Positions 10,837 to 21,268 of a DNA stretch of 64,000 bases are shown piece after piece (the first letter of the stretch is position 1; the number at the start of each line of letters is the position of its first letter). The DNA is from Gnetum montanum. Its lineage: Eukaryota > Streptophyta > Gnetopsida > Gnetales > Gnetaceae. The stretch spans positions 369,326 through 433,325 of the forward strand of contig MNCI01000986.1 of NCBI GenBank assembly GCA_015680685.1, given 5' to 3'. The notes under the pieces were generated by a model that had not been told where the DNA came from, did not search any database, and saw nothing but the letters and a program-made list of their open reading frames with translations. A program made the position numbers and the translations under genes.

Positions 10837-11515
10837 TTGGAAAAACACCCTAGAGTCAAAAGGGATTTGAGGATTCTATGCATTTGTTTGATACAAAGGA
10901 TAAAGTGTATATGCATAATGAAAAAATATTGCTCAAAATGTAGAAGCCAGTTTGCATGGTGCATAGTAGATAGAAAGACAAATGGTGTGAAATTTTGGGA
11001 TGATTCAGAAGGAGAATTGGACCGAGTAATGTTCATTTGTGAGGATGCAAGGGTTATGCTCACTGTTAATCTATGGCCAGAAGCAAGAGTGGTTAATGGT
11101 GCATTGAGAGTCACTAAGAAAATAATATATAGTCCACACTATCAACCTCCATAGATCATCGTATGTCATCATTGAGTTTGACTTCTATATTAGAGTACTG
11201 TATGATAATGAACATCCTTGATAAGTACCCATTCCACCAATCATATGTGGAGGATCTCGCCAACTACCACTTAGATTAGCATGGGCTTTAATGATACATA
11301 AGTTATAGGGAATGACATTGGAGAAAGCGTGTATAGATGTTGGTAGCAAAGAAACAACAGGCCTTACATTTGTGGCACTATCTCGAGTGAGGAGTATTGA
11401 CAGTTTGAAGATATTTCCTCCGTTCTTCAAAAAAAGATATATCAAGATATTTAAGGCTTCACACCTTCAAAGTAAATTGGATGAAGAACAACGCATTAAA
11501 GCTAATAAAAAATGA
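10837..11515 (+). pseudogene. PIF1-like helicase C-terminal fragment (Helitron type)
   Basis: Two collinear frames match the C-terminal third of plant PIF1-like helicases, which are encoded by Helitrons and as host genes. Frame 10837-11154 has CEDARVMLTVNLWPEARVVNGA (equivalent of GARVMLTxNLWxExGLVNGA). After a break, PLRLAWALMIHK followed by a stop replaces the usual PLRLAWAxTIHKSQG, and 11312-11515 gives MTLEKACIDVG then GLTFVALSRVR (helicase motif VI). The Ser-Gln of the motif V region is lost to the stop and the Walker A half is absent, so it is inactive. No Helitron terminus (5' TC or 3' hairpin-CTRR) was confirmed. Confidence 0.78.
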
Positions 11516-11617
11516 TCTCATTCTTATAATCATTCAATAATGCATTCCACGGTTTTATAATATTTTTATTTGTTATGTTTAAATCATCGCTGTAACAAAC
11601 GATTGGCAATCACTACC

Positions 11618-12057
11618 TTAGTTATATATTTATAATATATATCTATAAATTGGTCGAGAGAATCTTATTTGAGTAAAAAATTTCACCACTTTTGGACGAA
11701 AAACAAGATTTAAAAACCCAAATTTTCATGTTTTGTACCTTATTTTTCCTGAGGATGGGTTTTTTGAAAAAAAAATTCCATTAATTAATGTATGCTCTTA
11801 GTCTTAGCTGAATTTGCATTATATATCACAACAACAAATTTGGCCGAGGGTGAGAGCATACACTAATTGATGGAAATTTTTTTTCAGAAAACCCATCCTT
11901 ACGGAAAAATAAGGCACAAAACTCTTGTTATTCGTCCAGAAGGAATAAAAATTTGGGTTTTTAAATCTTGTTCTTCATCCAAAAATCATAAATTTTTTTA
12001 CTCAAATAAGATTCTCTCGCCAATTTATAGATATATATTATAAATATATATAAAGCT
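11618..12057. mobile_element. MITE-like ~440-bp imperfect inverted repeat, copy 1
   Basis: Two arms of roughly 200 bp are reverse complements. The left contains CTATAAATTGGTCGAGAGAA and GATTTAAAAACCCAAATTTT; the right contains AAAATTTGGGTTTTTAAATC and ATTCTCTCGCCAATTTATAG. The centre is a short AT-rich loop between GTATGCTCT and AGAGCATAC. No coding capacity. A second copy lies at 42300-42660, sharing the right boundary near AAGCTAGTA and a flanking block (TCATTCAATAA...GCATTCCA at 11530 and 42310). The long fold-back and two dispersed copies suit a non-autonomous DNA transposon. Confidence 0.7.
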
Positions 12058-12166
12058 AGTATACTCTCAAATATATTCTTAAAAAGAGAATACCTTGGAT
12101 ATCTTTTACTAACTCTCTCGTCTTGTTTGCACAGAAAATTAAGGTTCAGGTTCATCATAGAACTTT

Positions 12167-12298
12167 GATATTTTGATAAACAAAATGCAAGAATGATATA
12201 GCCGGACAATTCATTCATGTTTAAAGTCCATAGATATTTTGATAAACAAAATGCAAGAATGATATAGCCGGACAATTCATTCATGTTTAAAGTCCATA
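12167..12298. repeat. Tandem duplication, 2 x 66 bp
   Basis: Units 12167-12232 and 12233-12298 begin GATATTTTGATAAACAAAAT and appear identical apart from the flanks. The 66-bp period is a multiple of three, which makes a repeated peptide in a minus-strand frame, but nothing else indicates coding. It lies about 460 bp upstream of the expansin TATA-like box. Confidence 0.88.
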
Positions 12299-12758
12299 GA
12301 GTTCGTTACTTTTGGCTTATAGAGGATTTAAAGTGTCATTTCCAATGTATTAAAACCAGATGCAGAAATGTTTTGCAAAACAAATTAACGGTATCCGTTA
12401 TTGGTATGATAGTAATTATAGAAAAAAAAAACGAAGATTTTGAAATAGTTGTTTGATAGAAGCCTTTCCAGCACCGCGAATTTGTCCGATATCGTTTCAC
12501 TTGTGTCATGAAAAACCTTTGCACCCTAAATTAGGGATGTGCAGGATGCAGGAGAACTCAACGTCGACTCACAAGATAGCCACGGTTGACCATATTGATG
12601 CCAAACGCGGAACAAGATCCGCTTGGCCTCCACCAATCCGGGAATTCTGTTGCTGCGATAAGCCACGCGGTGACAAAATGGGCCAGCAACGCAAGCTAAG
12701 CAGCAGGAAAACCTGGCTAAAATACAGATTCTCCAACCCAATCGAATCCCAACCCAAC

Positions 12759-12768
12759 CATAAATACG
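12759..12768 (+). promoter_or_regulatory. TATA-like box of the expansin gene
   Basis: CCATAAATAC lies in an otherwise GC-rich upstream region, about 150 bases before the ATG at 12919. That leaves room for a 5' leader of about 120 nt, purine-rich (AGAAAGAAAAAAAGAGGG) like many plant leaders. No transcript data; inferred from position and sequence. Confidence 0.45.
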
Positions 12769-12918
12769 GGCCAGGGGCGGTGGCGGTGGCGGCACAGCTG
12801 ACCCAGCCTTTGTCCATTCAGCTTCGTAGAACCAGAGGTGGTGTTGTGGCAGCCAGAGCAGAGAGCAGAGCAAGAAAGAAAAAAAGAGGGCCAGAGACAC
12901 AGAAACCGAGACCCAAAC

Positions 12919-13731
12919 ATGGCGGCGACGAGATCCATGAGAAGAACAACAACAGCAACGGCAGCGGTGTCGTTGTCGGTGTCGGTGCTTCTGGTGGCGG
13001 CGTTGCTGGCGGTGGTGGCGGAGGCGAAGGGACGAAAGACGTGGAAGCCGGCGCACGCGACGTTCTACGGACCGCCGGAGGGCACGATGGGAGGCGCCTG
13101 CGGCTACGGCGACGAGAGCCGCGGCGCTCTGGGCGTGTACACGGCGGCCCAGAGCACGGTTCTGTTCCAGAGCGGCAGCAGCTGCGGCTCCTGCTACGAG
13201 CTCCGCTGCGACCCCACCCGCACGGAGGACCGCTGGTGCATCAAGGGCGCCTCCGTCACCGTCACCGTCACCGACCTGTGCCCGCCCGACTACTCCAAGC
13301 CCAACGACAATGGCGGATGGTGCAACCCACCGCTGCAGCACTTCGACATGGCCGTGCCCGCTTACAAGACCATCGGCGTGTACCAGGCCGGCATCGTTCC
13401 CGTTCTGTACCGGCGCGTCCCCTGCCCTCGCTACGGCGGCGTCCGCTTCACCATGAAGGGAAACCCTTACTTCAACCTCATCCTCATCACCAACGTCGGC
13501 GGCCCCGGTGCTCTCACCCAGGTCTGGGTCAAGGGCCAGAGCGACACAAATTTCAGGCAGATGACCCGCAACTGGGGCGAGAATTGGCAGGCCCCCAACT
13601 CCGTCTACGGCCAGTCCGTCTCCTTCGTCCTCGTCGCCTCCAACGGCAAGACCCGCGTGCTCAACAATGTCGTCCCCTCCTCCTGGGGCTTCGATCAGAC
13701 CTACGAGGCCCCTTCCACCCACCAAGTCTAA
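12919..13731 (+). CDS. Alpha-expansin, secreted cell-wall loosening protein
   Basis: Expansins loosen plant cell walls non-enzymatically at cellulose-hemicellulose contacts. The 270-residue product starts with a basic n-region and hydrophobic core (residues 1-36, likely cleavage after AEA36). The N-terminal double-psi barrel domain (about 45-165) has eight cysteines (61, 89, 92, 97, 107, 121, 135, 169), the GACGYGD start and the HFD motif (141-143) diagnostic of expansins. WCNPP and YRRVPC are alpha-expansin hallmarks. The cellulose-binding C-terminal domain (about 175-265) has VWVKG and MTRNWGENW. Length is slightly over the usual 250-260. The ATG at 12919 is preferred over an in-frame upstream ATG at 12838 because the signal peptide then lies at the N-terminus. 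The frame is intronless, whereas most alpha-expansin genes have one or two introns. Very GC-rich with G/C third positions, in an AT-rich region. The C-terminus FDQTYEAP departs from the usual FGQTF. Confidence 0.93.
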   Translation: MAATRSMRRTTTATAAVSLSVSVLLVAALLAVVAEAKGRKTWKPAHATFYGPPEGTMGGACGYGDESRGALGVYTAAQSTVLFQSGSSCGSCYELRCDPTRTEDRWCIKGASVTVTVTDLCPPDYSKPNDNGGWCNPPLQHFDMAVPAYKTIGVYQAGIVPVLYRRVPCPRYGGVRFTMKGNPYFNLILITNVGGPGALTQVWVKGQSDTNFRQMTRNWGENWQAPNSVYGQSVSFVLVASNGKTRVLNNVVPSSWGFDQTYEAPSTHQV

Positions 13732-13844
13732 GCAACCAACAATCCTCCTCCTCATCCTCCTCCTCCTTCCTTCTGCAACTTCCGCATTTTTTATTGCCTT
13801 CTTCTGCTGCTTCCTCTTTCTTTGCTGGTTTGTCCTGGAAAATC

Positions 13845-13850
13845 AATAAA
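13845..13850 (+). terminator. Polyadenylation signal of the expansin gene
   Basis: AATAAA, about 115 bases after the stop codon, in a pyrimidine-rich 3' leader-like tract; T-rich sequence follows. A normal position for a plant mRNA 3' end. Confidence 0.6.
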
Positions 13851-15059
13851 CTTCTCCACTGTACACAGTTCTACACCATCTAATTTCATTATTCGTCTCT
13901 CCTTCCGTTCTCTCTTCTCGTTCTTCGTCTTGGTCTGTTTCTTGACTTCCTTTCTTCCTCTGGTTCCGATCCGTTCTTTTGCTGCAATAGCGCTGAACCT
14001 GATGATGACAGATTCGCACATATGCATCATGAATTCACCCTGCTTCCTCTCCAAGTCTCCCTCGCTCCCTCCCTCCGTGCCTACCTCATAATCTCGTATT
14101 CATATACTTGTTACGTCGTCGGGCAGCGATACTATTGCTCGTTAGACACCAGGGCAAGCTCCTGTGGTTGAGTGTTTAATTTACTGTACTGTATTCCTTG
14201 TAGAAGGTACTGTTGCTTCCGGGGATACAAATTGAAGGGCTACTCTATTTTGTGGCGTTATTATTGCTGGAACAATATTATTATAATGTAAAAAGCATTT
14301 CACCTGGAGCCACAGTGTTAGTGTTTATCCTGTTACGGGTCTCAATCCTAGAGGGTTGATAAATGTGCAAAATCCCAATTTCTTTGAGTGGGTACGAACA
14401 CTTTACAATGATGGTAATTTTTAATAAAATAATATATAAAACTTGATATTAAAAATAGTATTTTCTATAAAGTAATTTGTAAGAAAAAACATTTGAGGAA
14501 AAACTCTTTAACACCGAATAAATGAAAAAGTCATAGGTCAGATAATAAAAAATGAAAATTACTAATATTTTTAAGGTTCATTTCATTCAAAATATTTAAG
14601 ATGTTTTAAATATTTAAAAATACTCTTTGAAATACTTTTATCTTTTTTTAAAAAAGATATATATGAATGAAAATAATTAACATAAAACTACCTTTACTTT
14701 ATGATGTTTTCAAAATATCTATAAATGTAATAAAATTTTACTTTCAACTTTATCTAAAAATTACAAATAATATATAGTTCTATAAATAAAGAATCTTGAA
14801 CTAAAACCTTTTTGGATTTATTAGATGACATAGAATAGTTTTAGTTCTATTAATGAATTTTCTTTTCAAAAACCTATAACTTACAATTTTCATGCCAAGA
14901 CTCTTACCACTAATCTATTATCCTATGAAATTTACAAGTTTCAAATAATATCAAATTAAAAGAATAGTAAAGAATATCAAATTAATTATTCAACTTTCAC
15001 TAAGAGGCTTTTTTTCTAAAGTTGTAACTAAAAAGTGATATCTTTGAGAATTTAATATT
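13851..15059. other. 3' flank of expansin and AT-rich spacer, no gene seen
   Basis: 13851-14350 is mixed composition and probably gene flank; after 14390 the sequence becomes strongly AT-rich. No supported frame or repeat boundary. Confidence 0.4.
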
Positions 15060-15259
15060 TGACTCCAGCAAAGCTTTTAAATAAAGTAGATAACAGGCGG
15101 TTGAAGACAATTCCAAATGCAAAAAAGGAAGTGGACAAAGTAGGTTAATCATCAAGAATTACTTCATTGATGCTTAGTTGAAAATTGTTACAAATTTTGG
15201 ATGCCCATTTCCAAGCATGTTAAGCAACATCATACTCAAAAAAATATAAAAAAATAAGT

Positions 15260-18200
15260 CTTCACTTCTACAAAGAGGACATTGAGGAGAAACATTGCTC
15301 ATATGTGTAAGTTGAGTGCCAGGGAAAACCTTGATGAATAAGTCACCATAAAAATATGAATTTTAGGAAATGTAAAAGCTCTCTAAATATCTTTTATTTT
15401 CTTTATTTAAAAACAATGATAATTATAATTTTCAGGCCTTATTGAATTTGTTATGTATAAAATCATTTTTTGTAATAATCTCATAAGCAAATTTCAAATT
15501 AAAAGGAAAAACATATTTGCCATCTTTTCAAAAATAATTTGAAAAAGCCTAATGCAAATTGTTATCAACTTTAATAAATTCTCAATATTAGAAATTAATT
15601 TTTCAAATTTCTTATTCTTCTTTTTGTTCAAACCATAGAGGCTATAAGCTTTATTCCAAGTAATCCATCTATCATGCATATGTAGACAAAAAACTGTGGT
15701 GATACTAAATTTTCTCGAAGTGGTACATAATCTAGATGCATTAGTAGCCCAATCTCCTTCATTGAAAGGAAGCCACCATGGGCTAATTTGCTTAAGCATA
15801 TTCTCTAAAATTGTAATATGATTGCAATTCCAGTATTAACTAAGCTTGTATCATGTCTTCCAAATTTGTTTAAGAATTGAAGAACTAATAATAGAAATGG
15901 CCTAAGGAAAAAGAAGATAGTGAAGAAAGTTATTAAAGGACTAAATGTTATTATTCTTAGGTTTTTCTTACATAAGTTTGTTTCTTAAAAGGAAAATCTA
16001 AACATAATCTACATTAATATTAAATATTCATTTTATAGCAAGAGCGATACCATGGTTATAAATATTAAAAAAGCTAAGTTCTCCATCTTTTTTACTACTA
16101 GTGCACATATCCCAAATATGTTGTTTTTCAAACCAGAAAAAATAAATAATAAAATCAATTCTATCATAAGAAGTTTTAAAAGGAGACTATCAACTAGAGT
16201 AATAAACATAAGTTGATTGAAGTATCTGCTTAATAACAAAAATTTTGTGATCAAGGATGAGCTTTTTTTCTTTCCATTTATTTAAACTTCTTTTCAATAT
16301 TATCAACTACATAATTCCACAAAATAGTAAGATTAGGCTTAGAAGGAAAATATGTTCATACAATTTTGAATATAGAATATTTTTTAACTATTTTTTAAGA
16401 TCTAAAAGAAAAGCACTCATGAATATTACCAAATTTTTGCCACTAAATTTGAGAGCCAAATAACATGTAATAATCTTTCATTTTAGCTAATAGAGTATTG
16501 ATATGTTGCAAAGAATTTTCTATCATAAAAAAAAGAATCATTTGCAAAGTGCATATTAAGCAATTGTGTGCCTTGATCATCAATTGAAATTCTCTCAATG
16601 ATATTCCTTTGTATATCATAATAGAGATTATGTGAAAAAATAAAACAAGTCTACAACAATAATAAACAGATAGGGAGCTAAAGGACAACCTTAATAAACT
16701 GACCATTGAAAAGGACAGGAGGAACTTAACTCAAAATTAGTAGCAACTTGAGCATTGGCATTAATGAGTACGGTACAAATAAGATGAATAAAATAATTAC
16801 CAAATCCCAGTTATAGAGATAAGAAATAATGAAATTTTATTCAATCCTGTCATAAGCTTTGGCATAATCTAACTTAATAAAAGCAATGTCTTTGTTAGTA
16901 TTAGAATCCCACTCATTTCCTTTCAAAATGCAATGACATTAGTTAAGATATTTCTACCTTTAACAAAATCAATTTGCTTAGGTCTAATGATATCTTCAAT
17001 AACCTTTTGAATTCTACAAGCTATGCATTTAGCTAAAATTTTATAAGTATTATTAAGATGAGTAACAAGCCTCTAATTATCAATATGTTAAAGATCTCCA
17101 TTCTTAGGAAGAAGATGAATCACACCTTTATTAATATTTTCACCAAGAGAAACTTTTTTAATGACTTCTTGAAAAATATGAAAGAGCTCATCTCTAACAA
17201 TGTCCTAATGCTTCTTAAAAAATTCAATTGAGAAACCATAAAGACTTGGAGCTTTACTATTTGTTAAACTAAAGGCCACTACTTTGATTTCTTCTATTGT
17301 AATTTTAGCTTTAAGAATACTTTGATGTGTTTCTATTGTTAAATGAGGAATATGCATAGTAGAGGCCTAAAAGGATTTCTTGCTAAAATCTTTAAAATAA
17401 AAATGATTTGCTAAAATACTATTAATAGCCTTAAGATCTTTAATGATCGAAACATTTATATAAAGTGATTCTAGTTTAGGTACTTGATCCTTTCCTTTTA
17501 AAAATTTAAAAAATTCCTTCAAAGGTTCATCTTTAATTTTTAACTGACCCATGTGATTTTTAGTGAAAGAACTTTTAGCTTCAAAAGCATCCTAATATTA
17601 TTTAGCATGATGAGCTTTAGCCAAAGGCTTTTGAGTTTCAAAATCAAATAGATTTTTTTTTGAAGGAATTTATATTTATTTAACAAATTCTACAATATTT
17701 TTCTTCAACTTGATGCTTACACTTAGTAAATTGCTTTCCAAACCATCTAGTATAATTTCAAACTCTTCAAGTAATTCACTGTCACCAATTAGTCTTACCA
17801 ATATTACTAGTAGCTTTTTCTTTCTATATTTTATAAAGACTTCAAAATATTTTTCCTATTAGTTTTTGTAAACATATTAGCATTAATATGAAAAATCTTA
17901 TACTTTCAAAAGGAGGAAGAATTAATTCCAAAGAGAAAAATGGTTTGACAAAGAAGCATTTGTATGCACTTCTTTCCTTGTAGGCTTCTAAAAGGAAACA
18001 TTAGAGATATAAAATATATTAAGTCAATAATAAATTTTATCATTTCTTTATTGATAACTACACTAAGTATAATGCTTCTTATTTTGAATGAGGTGGGAAT
18101 AAAGAACTAATTTTTTAAAAAATAATTTTCTTTAAAATTATACCAATCTTATTTTTCTTAAGAAGACATATTAGGAGGAAGATCACTAAGTTTATCTAAA

Positions 18201-18690
18201 TGACTTTCAACCATATTGAAATCATGTCTAATAATCCAAGGAACCTAAGGCAGAGATAGAAGATATTTCCAAACCTCTAATCAATCTTTTGAATTATTAG
18301 AGCATAAGTATTATAGAGTCTAAAGTCTCCTTTTTCACTATAACAAGTAATCCAAATAACTTTTCTAAGGTTATCAAAACTAGAATTTAAATATTTTCGA
18401 ATTTAATTTTTATTAACAAGAATAGCAACATCTCTTTTATTAACTTTATTAGTAGTTAAAAAAATAATACAATTTTTTAAAATGCATTTACCAATAAAAC
18501 TAATATCATGCATTGAAATTTTACTTTCTTATAGAAAAAGAAAATCTAGAGGTAAATGCCAATTTGAAAGATAGTCATTGGTAATACTTGCTTGGGAACT
18601 ATCAGAAGGGCCTCGAACATTCAATGATAAAACTAACATTAAGATATGTGGGACGAAGTCCCATCCTTAATTTTTCAAGCTTAGCATTTA
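15260..18690 (-). pseudogene. LINE ORF2 remnant (endonuclease, reverse transcriptase, zf-RVT)
   Basis: The endonuclease start reads LSLNVRGPSDSSQ at about 18650-18600 (typical LNVRGL). The RT N-terminal block has VAFSLTNSKAPSLYGFSIEFF (17290-17220), then VIHLLPKNGDL (17130-17090), RPKQIDFVKGRNIL (16990-16940) and FIKLDYAKAYD (16880-16850). The YxDD equivalent is FAND at 16537-16548, so the first catalytic Asp is Asn. A CPLCR-like zf-RVT trace lies near 15270. Stops and frameshifts throughout, so this copy is dead. Confidence 0.75.
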
Positions 18691-18989
18691 TTTGACAACC
18701 CAGGTCACTAATAAGTAGAAAACATTGCTTGATAAAAATAACATTTGGAACAACAGTAGAAGTACAAAGAGAAGGAGATGCCTTTGGACTTTTTAAATTA
18801 AAAGTAGTATTTGCAAGCCTCTTCTTTTTGTGTTGTATTGAGTGAAATCCATTTGCATCAGTATTTCTATTGTTGGTCCTTGCTAAATTCTTTTTCTAAA
18901 GAGGATTTCTATTTGGATATCAATAGTTTATTGGCATCTTTAGGATTAAAAGGATAGTAAAAGATTGAGAACTTATTAAAGAAGATTCC

Positions 18990-19700
18990 ATATGTGCCTA
19001 CTAACAACAACTATTATTTGTCTTTTTTGAATATTATTGTTTCTTTTCCTTACAAAAAATGTTTTTTATTGAGAATAGGATAGATTCTAGTAGCATGACC
19101 TTCATGGTAATGATAGTTACAACATCCTTGCAAATTATAGTATGTAATTTTTTGGAATAAACATTGATTACAGACCTTGAATTTTCATTTTATCTTCCTT
19201 TGTCATAGATCAATCTTCACAAAATAATGTATATGCTGCACACCATCTTGTAATATTTTTGATTTTGTATTTAGGATTATGTTAATGTTACTAACAATTT
19301 TTCTTTCAACATTTTTAAAAATAAGAGGAAGATTTTCTAATTTAACCCAATAAGCAATTTTAGAGTAATAAGAAGAATAGGAATCAAAATCCACTTTCCA
19401 TTCCCAAGCAATAATTGTATTATACTAATCCATAAAAACTTTAAAATCCAATGATTTCTAAACCATTTTAGAATTGGCCAGTTGGATAAAAAAAAAAGAT
19501 TTTGAAAAATAGCATGTAAAACATTAATTCTATAGTATTCAAGGATAGCCAAAATTACTATTGTAAAATCCTTATTTAGGTGAATAAATCCAATAATCAG
19601 CAAAAACATGTATCGTGAAGTGATATCTTTTAATAGGGATTTATATAAATCATCAAGTAAAAAAATCAAAAGTTTCAGAATTCTTCATAGTCTCTATAGT
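18990..19700 (-). pseudogene. LINE ORF1 remnant (DUF4283-like, zinc knuckle)
   Basis: Plant L1 ORF1 encodes a nucleic-acid-binding protein that packages LINE RNA. On the minus strand DFDSYSSYYSKIAYWVKLENLPLIF (19390-19310) matches the DUF4283 wording (WVRLxxLPLxF). About 200 bases downstream a zinc-knuckle-like stretch includes HYHEGHATR (about 19150-19090), with its first cysteines partly lost. The same two blocks recur in the relics at 62030-62400 and 63300-63900. Frames are shifted by single-base indels. Confidence 0.65.
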
Positions 19701-19760
19701 CTAAGAGACATTAGAATTTTGCATCTTAAGATCATTCCTCGTGAAATTTTTTTTTGTTGG

Positions 19761-20420
19761 AACAACTTCATAAGAAACTGTTGAGATTAACAAATTACTA
19801 AGAAAATTCACTCAAAGGAAGAAAACTTAGGTAGCGATATTGCAAGAATGTAGTTAAATTGAAGTATTGAGACTCAATATATTAGACTATATGTATCCAA
19901 AAACATAGCTAACAAAATTATTATCATCATCATCCTAGCCTTGTCCCAAAAAAATAACATCCCCTACATAGCTAACATGATACTTTCATAAAACTTAAGT
20001 AAAACATAACAACATGAAGATGGAATATGTTGACTATATTGACTACAAGTGGTAGAAGATGAATGACATGTATTATTAGAATGTTTCATAACAGATTTCT
20101 TCAAAACAAAATGAAAAATATCTAGTTTGTCTTTATATGAACTATTCAAGCTAATAGGGATAGTTCTAGGAAATTAACTAGAAGATGTATTCAATTTATA
20201 TGAATATTGAATGCATCTATTATACTCAAGATTTATTGCTATTGATGTATTTTATAAAAGTTCAATTTTCTAATAGTTCTTTTAGGTCTACACAAATGTT
20301 ATAAAATATCAATAATAATGTTAGATAAACATATTCTATGGAATTAAACTTGTGAGACTTGCAAATAACAAGTTGCATGCTCTAATCAACTAAGCAATGC
20401 TTCATTGGTAAAACTCAACT
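19761..20420. other. AT-rich spacer, nothing recognised
   Basis: No supported coding frame or repeat end between the LINE and the SINE relic. Confidence 0.35.
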
Positions 20421-20423
20421 AAA

Positions 20424-20467
20424 ATAATGAGGTATTAGCCTAGTGGTAAGATAGTTAATTTGGATGT
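20424..20467 (+). mobile_element. tRNA-like SINE, copy a, 5' part (split by element 2)
   Basis: Contains TTAGCCTAGTGG (20435-20446), a good match to the RNA polymerase III A box (TRGCNNAGYNGG). The sequence resumes after element 2 at 30314 with the B box. Once one copy of the 5-bp duplication is discounted, the A-to-B spacing is about 31 bases, the same as in copy b. Confidence 0.65.
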
Positions 20468-21258
20468 TGATGAGTGGCGAGGTAACCCTACACTTAACCA
20501 TACGAATACGAGTGTTTCACGCGCGATCTGGTCGAACTCCAAGGACTAAGTGCTTACGCACCTTAATGGAACACTTAGGGTTAATCAATCGTTGTCTTTC
20601 CAAACTTACTTGTATTGTCACGGTTGTATGGTTAAGTAAGCTTGAGGTATATGATTTTTATAGCTTTTTGTCTTTTTATGTCTCCTACTAATAAAGGAAA
20701 GGGAGAGAGAACTAAGTGACTAACTGACATTAACTATTCATTAACTAGTTTCTAAATGTTTCTAACACCAGTATCCATTCCCACTTGCCGTACACATCCT
20801 AAACCAATGCAATGCTGCTGGGATTACCAAACGCTAATTGTTACTAGGTTACCAAGCGCTAAACGCATGCTCGAAGCAGTCATACTGAGTGTATTTAACT
20901 AAGGGGGTTAAGGTTGAGAAAGATATTAATTAACTAGGAAATATTAAATAATCATTAATTACTAATTATCCTAATCTGTATGCTGCAAGGTTTATCATAA
21001 AGTTCATCTTTATTTCCATCCACAAAATTGTGCTTAGGTACACATTGCTCGAATAAAGATCCATTCACTCTATGACTCCTACTGCGGGCACAGAGAGATA
21101 ATTCTAACTTTGGAATAACAAAACTGCAAGAATCTGGCTAAGGGACTAAGTCTAACTCCCTTGAACAAAGAGCACCACCTCTTATTTATAGAAGATGAGG
21201 CAGGACGCAATATCACGTGGCGGATGTGATATTGTGTACGCGATATCGCAGCTCATCA
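20468..21258 (-). repeat. 3' LTR of element 2
   Basis: 791 bp with ends TGATGAG and CTCATCA (21252-21258). GATATC/GATATT palindromes lie at 21207-21248 and the TATA-like CTATAAATAAG at about 21179-21192. On the minus strand a short polypurine-like CATGGGGGTA (21259-21268) precedes it, where plus-strand priming would occur. Confidence 0.9.
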
Positions 21259-21268
21259 TACCCCCATG

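Larger units (their letters stand above)
15060..19760 (-). mobile_element. L1-type LINE, decayed, minus strand
   Basis: Right to left the minus strand carries an ORF1-like RNA-binding region, then an endonuclease, reverse transcriptase and zf-RVT region, the order of plant L1 elements. All frames are broken and the DNA has become AT-rich. Boundaries are approximate: no clean poly(A) or target duplication was identified. Confidence 0.8.

Noticed and set aside
11961-12284. 107-codon minus-strand frame with a duplicated peptide
   Set aside because: The peptide repeat is a by-product of the 66-bp DNA duplication and the fold-back element; no protein family.
12453-13883. A 476-codon plus-strand frame and a 409-codon minus-strand frame over the expansin
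   Set aside because: Shadows of a GC-rich gene: both are Arg/Pro/Ala-rich with no domain, while the third frame gives a complete expansin.
16033-16254. Hydrophobic minus-strand frame as a membrane protein
   Set aside because: Lies inside the decayed L1 RT region and reflects AT-rich codons.
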